This document shows, piece after piece, positions 1 through 5,445 of a stretch of 5,445 nucleotides of DNA; position 1 is the first letter of the stretch; each line of letters starts with the position of its first letter. The DNA is taken from positions 1 to 5,445 of the forward strand of contig JAJYIL010000242.1 of NCBI GenBank assembly GCA_021790055.1, in the 5' to 3' direction. Source of the DNA: Bacteroidota bacterium (lineage in GTDB: Bacteria; Bacteroidota; Ignavibacteria; Ignavibacteriales; Ignavibacteriaceae). The notes below the pieces were generated by a model. That model was not told the DNA's origin. It was given only the letters and a program-made list of their open reading frames with translations, and made no database searches. The position numbers and the translations under genes are program-made.

Positions 1-1
1 A

Positions 2-127
2 AAGAGAACTATAAATGCTCATCACGGTATTGTTACTGTTGAAAGTAAAAAAGGAACCGGTACAACTTTCAATATTTATATACCTCTTTTAAATGAAAGC
101 TACTCGCTGCCCGAACATCTTATTTAA
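2..127 (+). CDS. Sensor histidine kinase, C-terminal end (partial)
   Basis: This is the 3' end of a gene that enters from outside the window; 41 codons and a TAA stop (125-127) remain. The translation contains AHHGIVTVESKKGTGTTF followed by NIYIP. This matches the end of the HATPase_c domain of histidine kinases, where a GxGTxF G2-type ATP-lid motif is followed by the last beta strand ending in (L/I)P. A short tail of about 13 residues follows. The H box, N box and sensor region lie outside the window, so the signal, membrane topology and any extra PAS or receiver domains cannot be judged. The gene ends 15 bp before a sigma-54-type response regulator on the same strand. It is therefore most likely the partner kinase that autophosphorylates on His and passes the phosphate to that regulator (inferred from gene order). 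Other GHKL ATPases are possible but less likely in this context. Confidence 0.82.
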   Translation, partial: KRTINAHHGIVTVESKKGTGTTFNIYIPLLNESYSLPEHLI

Positions 128-131
128 TACT

Positions 132-137
132 AAAGGA
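132..137 (+). promoter_or_regulatory. Ribosome binding site supporting a TTG start
   Basis: AAAGGA lies 5 nt upstream of the TTG codon at 143-145, in the short gap after the kinase stop codon. It supports TTG as the true start of the response regulator. The next Met in frame is inside the receiver domain and would destroy its fold. Confidence 0.6.
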
Positions 138-142
138 AAAAG

Positions 143-1552
143 TTGGACGATAAAACTAAACACAAAGAAAAAATTCTTGTAGTAGATGACGATGAGAATA
201 TAAGATTTGCATTCCTTGAGGTTTTTAAGAAGGACGGCTATACTGCAGTAATGGCGCAAGACGGAGAAGAAGGATTAAAGATTGCCAGCGCAGGAAATAT
301 TGATCTGATTTTTATGGACATCACGCTTCCAAAAATTACAGGTCTGGAAGTATTGAAGAGATTCAGAGAGCTGGGAATAAATATTCCAACAATTATTATC
401 ACCGGCTACGGCATCATGCAGAACGCAATTAAAGCTATGCAGCTCGGAGCTTTTGATTATTTGACAAAACCACTTGACATTAATAAAATTAGAGAGCTGA
501 CAAAGAAAGCATTATCAAAATCATCTGCACAGGAAAATGACGGAAGCATATCTTTCAATGCTGATATAGTTGACCGGTACGAGATAATCGGCAGAAGCCA
601 GAGGATGCAGGAGATTTATAAATTAATCGGAATGGTATCAACAACTCCGAATACTGTTTCGGTTTTAATTACAGGAGAGAGCGGTACCGGAAAAGAATTG
701 GTTGCCAGAGCCATTCACGGCAGTACAGCCGGTACCGGTCATCCGTTTATCGGATTAAACTGTTCGGCTGTGCCGGATAATCTTCTCGAATCAGAATTAT
801 TCGGCTATGAGAAGGGAGCCTTTACCGGCGCCTTGGAACGCAAGCTTGGTAAATTTGAGATTGCACAGAACGGAACAATTTTTCTTGATGAAATCGGAAA
901 TCTTCTGCCTAACCTCCAGCAAAAATTATTGAGAGTTCTTCAGGAAAGAGAATTTGAAAGGCTTGGAGGAGATGTACCGATAAAAGTTCAGGCAAGATTT
1001 ATTTCTGCAACCAACCGCGACCTTGAAGAGGAAATCAAGAACGGAAGCTTTAGAGAGGATTTATTTTTCCGTCTCAATGTTGTTGATATTAAGTTACCTC
1101 CATTAAGAGAGCGTGCAGAAGACATTTCACTTCTTGCAAATTATTTTTTGGCAAAATACAATGAGCACCTTAAGAAAAATGTTAAAGGTATTTCGTCCGA
1201 AGCTGTTTTACTTCTTCAATCATATCAATTTCCCGGCAATGTAAGAGAACTGGAAAATTTAATTGAGCGCGCAGTAATGTTGACGAGGGGAGAAGAGATA
1301 ACAAGTGATCTGCTTGAAAAAATGCTAAGCTTAAATCCTATTGTAAAAAATCCGGTGTTTCCGATAAGCGGCTCTTCATTCAAGCAATCACGCGATTACA
1401 TTCTGAACTTATTTGAAAAGCAATTCGTCGAGGAGAAACTTAAATCTCTTCACGGTAATGTAACTGCAGCAGCTAAGATTTCAGGAATGACTCGGCAAAA
1501 CTTCCAGCGCATGATGAAGAAGTATAATATTAAGGCGGAAGATTTTAAATAA
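143..1552 (+). CDS. Sigma-54-dependent NtrC-family response regulator
   Basis: This 469-aa protein has the full three-domain layout of NtrC/AtoC/ZraR-type activators. The receiver domain (about 10-122) has the acidic pair D16/D17, phospho-acceptor D59 (in FMDITLP), T87 and K109, so phosphorylation looks intact. The AAA+ domain (about 148-380) has Walker A GESGTGKE (178-185), the sigma-54 contact loop GAFTGA (225-230), Walker B GTIFLDE (244-250), sensor I ATNRDL (289-294), arginine-finger candidates R304 and R310, and sensor II in FPGNVREL (363-370). A Fis-type helix-turn-helix occupies about 432-462 (GNVTAAAKISGMTRQNFQRM). By family knowledge it oligomerises when phosphorylated and uses ATP hydrolysis to remodel sigma-54 RNA polymerase bound at promoters, acting from upstream sites in the cytoplasm. 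The start is TTG, chosen because the receiver's first strand begins at residue 11 and an AAAGGA site precedes it. It follows the kinase fragment by 15 bp, which suggests an operon. The regulated genes and signal are unknown, so no gene symbol is given. Confidence 0.96.
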   Translation: MDDKTKHKEKILVVDDDENIRFAFLEVFKKDGYTAVMAQDGEEGLKIASAGNIDLIFMDITLPKITGLEVLKRFRELGINIPTIIITGYGIMQNAIKAMQLGAFDYLTKPLDINKIRELTKKALSKSSAQENDGSISFNADIVDRYEIIGRSQRMQEIYKLIGMVSTTPNTVSVLITGESGTGKELVARAIHGSTAGTGHPFIGLNCSAVPDNLLESELFGYEKGAFTGALERKLGKFEIAQNGTIFLDEIGNLLPNLQQKLLRVLQEREFERLGGDVPIKVQARFISATNRDLEEEIKNGSFREDLFFRLNVVDIKLPPLRERAEDISLLANYFLAKYNEHLKKNVKGISSEAVLLLQSYQFPGNVRELENLIERAVMLTRGEEITSDLLEKMLSLNPIVKNPVFPISGSSFKQSRDYILNLFEKQFVEEKLKSLHGNVTAAAKISGMTRQNFQRMMKKYNIKAEDFK

Positions 1553-1566
1553 GAGGCTGAGATTAA

Positions 1567-1592
1567 GGTGAAACATTATTCCGCTTTACACC
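1567..1592. terminator. Weak hairpin between convergent genes
   Basis: GGTGAAA (1567-1573) can pair with TTTACACC (1585-1592) with one bulged base and an 11-nt loop. It lies 14 bp after the response-regulator stop codon, between two convergent genes, where a terminator would be expected. There is no U-tract on either side, so intrinsic termination is not well supported. Confidence 0.2.
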
Positions 1593-1620
1593 GCCCTCTG
1601 TCTTCTGATCTCTGATTTCT
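1593..1620. repeat. Four imperfect 7-bp tandem units
   Basis: The units GCCCTCT, GTCTTCT, GATCTCT and GATTTCT follow each other directly, and the next bases (ATTCTGT) are a more degenerate continuation. On the other strand the pattern reads AGAAATC, AGAGATC, AGAAGAC. It lies in the 83-bp gap between the stop codons of the response regulator and recQ. The units are imperfect and the tract is short, so it may be chance low complexity or a remnant of a heptamer array. No function can be assigned. Confidence 0.4.
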
Positions 1621-1635
1621 ATTCTGTCGAAAATG

Positions 1636-4257
1636 TTAAAGGTTTTTTACGGATTTCTTAATTGCCCGGCTTTTTGCTACAGCTATTCTGATTAAAGGAA
1701 AAGAGACTTCTTCGGGAAGGCGCTGCTTCAGATCTTTCAAGTCTACAAATTCTTTCTCTATTTCCTTCATTACCAAATTAAAACTGTCATTAACATAAAG
1801 ATGAATAACATCAACTGAAGGTTCATATTCAAGAATAGTTTCGATCTGCATGGAAATAACGGCTTCAGAAAGCTTACGGAGTGAGGCGATATCCGCAAGT
1901 GAATAGCCTTGAGTTAATAAGTTATATGTCTCTTTAATATTTTGGGGAATAGCTCTGCTTTCTGATTTCGGCTTTTCTTGTATGTCTTTTCTTTTTACAA
2001 ATTCATTAATTATTTCTTGTAAGTCGATCCCAAGCTTGTTAAACATGCGGTGATTAAATCCATTTATAGAAAGAAACTCACCTTTTTCCCTTGGGCGTTT
2101 TGCTGCAACCTCACGCAGTATTTCATCGGAACAAATCAAATAACCGGTCTGCATAAATTTCTTTGATGCTTTTGTCCGCGCTTCTTTAAGGAGATGGAAG
2201 AGTTCAAGATTCTCTTCATAATTTTCCGGTTTGGAATTATTTTTTCCAATCAATCCGGTTTCTTCAAGCAGATCTAATCCGGATTGTGTAAGGTAAAGAA
2301 AATTATTCTCATGGTTTCTAGCAATGAACCCTTCCATTAAAATGTTATGAAGAACAATTTTCAGTTCTTCTATTTCATAATTTGCGCAGCAGCCGTAAGT
2401 CTCGAATGATTTATATTTTACAGTCCGGCTTGAACCTCTAATAACAGTAATTAGAGATTTTTCATTCAGAGGAAATTTATTTTCATTTAGAGTTCTGAGG
2501 ATAATTTCTTTTAAGTATTTGCTTGTCGATTCCGATATAAATTCTTCAGCTCTGCACTTATCGCATCTGCCGCATTTGTAACCATCATTATTCTCGCCGA
2601 AATATTTAAGAATAAATCTAAACCGGCATTCATTCGTATAGACGTAATCGACCATCTGTTCGATTTTCTTTTGAAGGGAGATAAAGCTTTCGTTTATCTT
2701 TTTATAATCAAGACGGAGTCTGCCGGAATTGACCCGCGAAGAAGTCAGCAGAACGCAGCCTTTCGAAAATGGCTTTTCGTAATTTATAATTCCGAGATTA
2801 TCAAGTGTAGTTAAAGTATCTTCCACATCTTGTTCGGCGAAACCTAACTGGGCGGCAACACGGGAAGAATTCAATTGAACTTTATCTGAGAATATTTTGC
2901 TTCCATACTCCCGTAGAAAATAAATAATCATTTCTTTGATAAGATTATTTGAATTTCTTTTTACAAAATCTTTCAATTTATTTTTATCAAAAGTAATTTG
3001 GATAAAAGATTTGTTCTCGAATTCGGAGGGCTGTTTAAGATATCCACCATACTCAAGAATCTTTAATGCAGAATAAAGCAGACCTTTGCTGACTTCTCTT
3101 TTTGCAAATGCGGAGATAAAATCTTTGTTCAAAGGTATTTCAGTTGCCGGCAAATTGCCTTCCGCAACTTTGCCGTAATCACACACGGCATCATATATTT
3201 TTTGAATAAGCTCTTTATCCGGATGTGAATTTTCCAGGAAGAAATTTTGGATATTTATATCATAGTCATCATGTAAAAGATAAATAAAAGAAGTTTTGCC
3301 GTCTCTTCCTGCGCGTCCGATTTCCTGATAATAATTTTCGATAGAACCTGGTGTGTTATAATGAATGACAAGTCTGATGTCCTTCTTATCAATCCCCATA
3401 CCGAATGCATTTGTAGCGGCAATAATCGGAATTTTGCCGCTCATAAAATCTTCCTGAATCTTTCTGCGCTCTTCGGGGGCTAATCCGGCATGATAATAAG
3501 AGGCAGTAATCCGGTGAAGGTTTAAGAACTCAGCAATTTCTTCCGCTCTTTTCCGCGAAGCCGAATAAATTATCGCAGGAGTTCCATGCCGGGAAAGAAG
3601 CTCGAGGCATTTTTCCTTTTTCTTCTTTGTAATGAAGACGTTAAGCTCTAAATTATCTCTCTCAAATCCGCGAACAAATATTTTCGGTTCTTTTAATCCT
3701 AACTGCGCAACAATATCTTCCTCAACTTCCGGTGTTGCTGTAGCAGTAAACGCGGAGATATGTTTTATCGCAATATAATCGACGAACTCTTTTATCTTCC
3801 TGTAGCTTGGTCTAAAGCTGTGTCCCCACTCGCTGATACAATGTGCCTCGTCAACGAATAAATACGAAGGCTGCAATTTTTTTATCTTATCAGCAAAGAG
3901 GATATTCTCCAATCTTTCCGGCGCAACATAAAGCAGTTTAACAGAACCGAAAGCTATATTTCTCAATACTTCATCCGCTTCAGAAAAGCTCATCTGACTA
4001 TTAATAAATGCCGCAATATTTTCTTTACTGTTAAGAGAATCAACCTGGTCTTTCATCAATGCGATGAGAGGCGAGATAACAATCGAGAAGTTGTTGGAGA
4101 CTAATGCAGGAATTTGATAGCAGATAGATTTCCCTGCACCGGTAGGCAGAACTGCGAGAACATTCTCACCGTTTAATATGGTATCGACTATCTCCTGCTG
4201 GCTTTGGCGAAAAGAATCATAACCGAAATATTTTATTAAAGCTTCTTTAGGTGTCAT
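1636..4257 (-). CDS. recQ: RecQ-family ATP-dependent DNA helicase, long form
   Basis: This 873-aa superfamily 2 helicase is expected to unwind DNA 3'-5' in recombination and repair (family knowledge). Visible motifs are motif 0 FRQSQ (16-20), Walker A LPTGAGKS (37-44), DEAH (136-139), the RecQ aromatic-rich loop CISEWGHSFRPSY (140-152), TATATP (171-176), motif V ATNAFGMGID (281-290) and motif VI QEIGRAGRDG (311-320). The zinc cluster is C544, C562, C565 and C568. A winged-helix RQC region (about 575-665), an HRDC-like helical segment (about 685-755) and a C-terminal extension resembling the HTH_40 domain of long RecQ proteins (about 770-860) follow. E. coli RecQ is about 610 aa. The extra length comes from a roughly 165-residue insert between helicase lobe 2 and the zinc cluster, as in Bacteroidota-type RecQ proteins, and from the C-terminal extension. 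ATG is the only plausible start, since an in-frame TAG lies immediately before it. No Shine-Dalgarno sequence is visible. It converges with the response regulator, and a damaged IS lies just upstream. Confidence 0.95.
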   Translation of the reverse strand: MTPKEALIKYFGYDSFRQSQQEIVDTILNGENVLAVLPTGAGKSICYQIPALVSNNFSIVISPLIALMKDQVDSLNSKENIAAFINSQMSFSEADEVLRNIAFGSVKLLYVAPERLENILFADKIKKLQPSYLFVDEAHCISEWGHSFRPSYRKIKEFVDYIAIKHISAFTATATPEVEEDIVAQLGLKEPKIFVRGFERDNLELNVFITKKKKEKCLELLSRHGTPAIIYSASRKRAEEIAEFLNLHRITASYYHAGLAPEERRKIQEDFMSGKIPIIAATNAFGMGIDKKDIRLVIHYNTPGSIENYYQEIGRAGRDGKTSFIYLLHDDYDINIQNFFLENSHPDKELIQKIYDAVCDYGKVAEGNLPATEIPLNKDFISAFAKREVSKGLLYSALKILEYGGYLKQPSEFENKSFIQITFDKNKLKDFVKRNSNNLIKEMIIYFLREYGSKIFSDKVQLNSSRVAAQLGFAEQDVEDTLTTLDNLGIINYEKPFSKGCVLLTSSRVNSGRLRLDYKKINESFISLQKKIEQMVDYVYTNECRFRFILKYFGENNDGYKCGRCDKCRAEEFISESTSKYLKEIILRTLNENKFPLNEKSLITVIRGSSRTVKYKSFETYGCCANYEIEELKIVLHNILMEGFIARNHENNFLYLTQSGLDLLEETGLIGKNNSKPENYEENLELFHLLKEARTKASKKFMQTGYLICSDEILREVAAKRPREKGEFLSINGFNHRMFNKLGIDLQEIINEFVKRKDIQEKPKSESRAIPQNIKETYNLLTQGYSLADIASLRKLSEAVISMQIETILEYEPSVDVIHLYVNDSFNLVMKEIEKEFVDLKDLKQRLPEEVSFPLIRIAVAKSRAIKKSVKNL

Positions 4258-4393
4258 CTATAAATGGAATAAAATTTCTTGCTGGAAAAATACTAAAAAA
4301 TAATAATGGAAGATGGAATTTTGCAGAAAGAAAAATCGTTGGTCAGAAGATCAGGCAATTAATAATTTTTTAACTGAAGGGCAATTCTAAAAA
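4258..4393. other. Intergenic/IS-tail region upstream of recQ
   Basis: This 136-bp AT-rich stretch separates the truncated transposase from recQ. The three minus-strand frames were read and none continues the transposase with a recognisable catalytic-glutamate motif. No recQ promoter of the usual sigma-70 type or the Bacteroidota type (TTTG and TAnnTTTG) was recognised, and there is no clear terminator to insulate recQ from transposase transcription. Short plus-strand ORFs here, such as 25 codons at 4313-4390, resemble nothing known to me. Confidence 0.4.
4273..4292 (+). repeat. Candidate IS inner terminal inverted repeat
   Basis: TCTTGCTGGAA at 4277-4287 mirrors TCTTGCTTGAA at the other end of the element with one mismatch in 11. 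It starts about 15 bp from the recQ ATG. The match is short in AT-rich DNA and could be chance. Confidence 0.35.
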
Positions 4394-5221
4394 CTAACAA
4401 TAATATTTCTTCTCGTGAATTCTGTTTCGTATTTTTTTCTTCTTTAATGGTATTGCTATTTGTTCGCCCGAATATGCACTGTCTCCATAGAAATCATGGT
4501 GACTATCGCTTTTATCTAATAAATCCTCAACTGCTTGTGAATCGCGAACGCTTGCATCGGTTTCTTTGTAGCGACTGATCAATTTGCTCTTCCGGCATAT
4601 CTTTATATGATTCTTATAACCATAATAATTTTCCCCATTCTTCTTCAGCCATCGCGCTTCCGTATCTTTCTGACGCAGCATATTTGGGTTGACTTTCCAA
4701 TCCTCCGGTATTTCTCCTTGTTTGATTTGATCATTGTCTTGATGATTGTTTCTTTGTCCCGGCGCTTCTACTATTGTTGCATCTACTATGGAGCCTTCTT
4801 TTATCAGTATTCCTTCATCTTCTAAATATCTGTCAAACTTTGCGAATAATTTATCTATTACTCCTTTGTTTATTAGATTCTCTCTAAACAACCAAATCGT
4901 ATTTTGATCCGGAACATTTTCCCCTAGTGACAATCCTAAAAATCTCATGATTGTTAAACGGTCATTTATCCGGAATTCCATCTGTTCATCAGATACATTA
5001 TAAAGTCGCTGAAGTATCAGTACCTTAAACATCAATATATAATCATACGGCGGACGGCCGCCTGTGCCTCTTGTTTCTTTTTTCATCGCCTTTTCTATTA
5101 TCGCTCGAAATTTCTCCCATTTAATCATCGTTGATAATTTTACTAACGGATCTTTTTTCTTTGCTAATTTTATTAGCCTGTTTTCTTCATCGAAAAAACT
5201 GTGTTGACCGGTGTTCTTCAT
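4394..5221 (-). CDS. IS5-family transposase, C-terminally truncated
   Basis: This DDE transposase (cut-and-paste movement of its own IS) has 275 residues from the ATG at 5221-5219. That start gives MKNTGQHSFFDEENRL, typical of the family; an upstream TTG at 5287 would only add 22 unrelated residues. The N-terminal DUF772-like region includes GGRPPYDYILMFKVLILQ, YNVSDEQMEFRINDR and VPDQNTIWLFRE. The catalytic core shows the first aspartate in IVDATIVEAP (D147 from this start) and the second in FYGDSAYSG (D247). The protein then ends at RIHEKKYYC followed by TAG. Related proteins continue for some 60-80 residues with a basic stretch and an (R/K)VEH motif that carries the catalytic glutamate. 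That part is missing in all three frames downstream, so the enzyme is probably inactive and this is effectively a pseudogene. It lies in the same orientation as recQ. Confidence 0.88.
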   Translation of the reverse strand: MKNTGQHSFFDEENRLIKLAKKKDPLVKLSTMIKWEKFRAIIEKAMKKETRGTGGRPPYDYILMFKVLILQRLYNVSDEQMEFRINDRLTIMRFLGLSLGENVPDQNTIWLFRENLINKGVIDKLFAKFDRYLEDEGILIKEGSIVDATIVEAPGQRNNHQDNDQIKQGEIPEDWKVNPNMLRQKDTEARWLKKNGENYYGYKNHIKICRKSKLISRYKETDASVRDSQAVEDLLDKSDSHHDFYGDSAYSGEQIAIPLKKKKIRNRIHEKKYYC

Positions 5222-5315
5222 TGTTTTGTACTCATTTCTTTTATTGCTTTTAACATAATTAATCACTATCAACCGACTAAAATTCAATTTATCTAGAAAA
5301 GTTTAGAAAAGGGAA

Positions 5316-5334
5316 AATATTCAAGCAAGATCTC
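5316..5334 (-). repeat. Candidate IS outer terminal inverted repeat
   Basis: Read on the minus strand from 5334 inward the sequence is GAGATCTTGCTTGAATATT, about 95 bp before the transposase ATG, a normal distance for the leader of an IS of this family. It shares TCTTGCTNGAA with the candidate at 4277-4287. Confidence 0.4.
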
Positions 5335-5384
5335 GCATTATCAAAAGCAGACCTCCTCAGGTTATATAGGCAATAGGCTTGGTG

Positions 5385-5444
5385 TTAGTTTATCTGATTT
5401 CTTTTTCTAATATATTCTTTCAATACTTCACCCCTACGATCAAA
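5385..5444 (-). CDS. Possible C-terminus of an unidentified protein (partial)
   Basis: An open minus-strand frame enters from the right edge and ends with TAA at 5385-5387. The 19 visible residues are FDRRGEVLKEYIRKRNQIN, strongly charged and helix-like. The other two minus-strand frames are less attractive. The stop lies about 50 bp outside the candidate IS end, so the gene would be upstream of the insertion and in the same direction as recQ. The fragment is too short to assign a family, and a chance open frame cannot be excluded. Confidence 0.35.
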   Translation of the reverse strand, partial: FDRRGEVLKEYIRKRNQIN

Positions 5445-5445
5445 T

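Larger units (their letters stand above)
4273..5334 (-). mobile_element. Degenerate IS5-family insertion sequence
   Basis: The element is defined by its IS5-family transposase and a possible pair of imperfect inverted ends. Read inward, the outer end (minus strand, from 5334) contains TCTTGCTTGAA, and the inner end (plus strand, from 4277) contains TCTTGCTGGAA, a 10 of 11 match. These bounds give about 1.06 kb, somewhat short for the family, which fits an internal deletion in the 3' part of the transposase gene. No convincing target-site duplication was found, and the sequence around the matching core does not extend the repeat well. The exact ends are therefore tentative, although the presence of an IS remnant is well supported by the protein. 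Confidence 0.5.

Noticed and set aside
4313..4390. 25-codon plus-strand ORF (MEFCRKKNRW...TEGQF)
   Set aside because: It is very short, has no ribosome binding site or recognisable similarity, and lies in probable IS tail sequence.
4607..4825. 72-codon plus-strand ORF
   Set aside because: It lies entirely opposite the conserved part of the transposase gene, and its hydrophobic composition is what antisense of that gene would give. It is a shadow frame.
5222..5287. 22-residue N-terminal extension of the transposase from a TTG at 5287
   Set aside because: The extra residues do not resemble IS5-family N-termini, whereas the ATG at 5221 gives a typical start.
5300..5328. Promoter-like TTGCTT, 17 bp, TAAACT on the minus strand ahead of the transposase
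   Set aside because: The spacing is right, but the -35 box matches only 3 of 6 and the -10 box 4 of 6 of the sigma-70 consensus. AT-rich DNA produces such matches often, and the host may use a different consensus.
5348..5366. Small hairpin ACCT-GAGG-AGGT on the minus strand after the edge ORF
   Set aside because: The stem is only four base pairs and the following T run is short and displaced, so it is not a convincing terminator.

Overview
The window looks like a chromosomal segment of an AT-rich member of the Bacteroidota/Chlorobi/Ignavibacteria broad group. This is an inference from three things: the RecQ helicase has the Bacteroidota-type layout with a long insert before its zinc cluster, recQ lacks a Shine-Dalgarno sequence, and the base composition is AT-rich. 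No rRNA, tRNA or other decisive marker is present, so the lineage is tentative.

Plus strand, 1-1552: the last 41 codons of a sensor histidine kinase are followed after 15 bp by a complete NtrC-family, sigma-54-dependent response regulator (receiver, AAA+, Fis-type HTH). They look like one two-component operon: the kinase would phosphorylate the receiver and the regulator would then activate sigma-54 promoters, none of which was recognised here.

Minus strand, 1636-4257: a long (873 aa) RecQ-family DNA helicase converges on the regulator. The 83 bp between the two stop codons hold a weak hairpin and a short run of imperfect 7-bp repeats.

Minus strand, 4273-5334: a degenerate IS5-family insertion sequence lies directly upstream of recQ in the same orientation. 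Its transposase keeps the N-terminal domain and the first two catalytic aspartates but stops before the region that carries the catalytic glutamate, so it is probably inactive. A possible pair of terminal inverted repeats puts the inner end of the element only about 15 bp from the recQ start codon.

The last 60 bases may hold the C-terminus of another minus-strand gene. Apart from the damaged IS next to recQ, the window consists of well-known families. I see no CRISPR array, RNA gene, toxin-antitoxin pair, defence cassette or clear new system.
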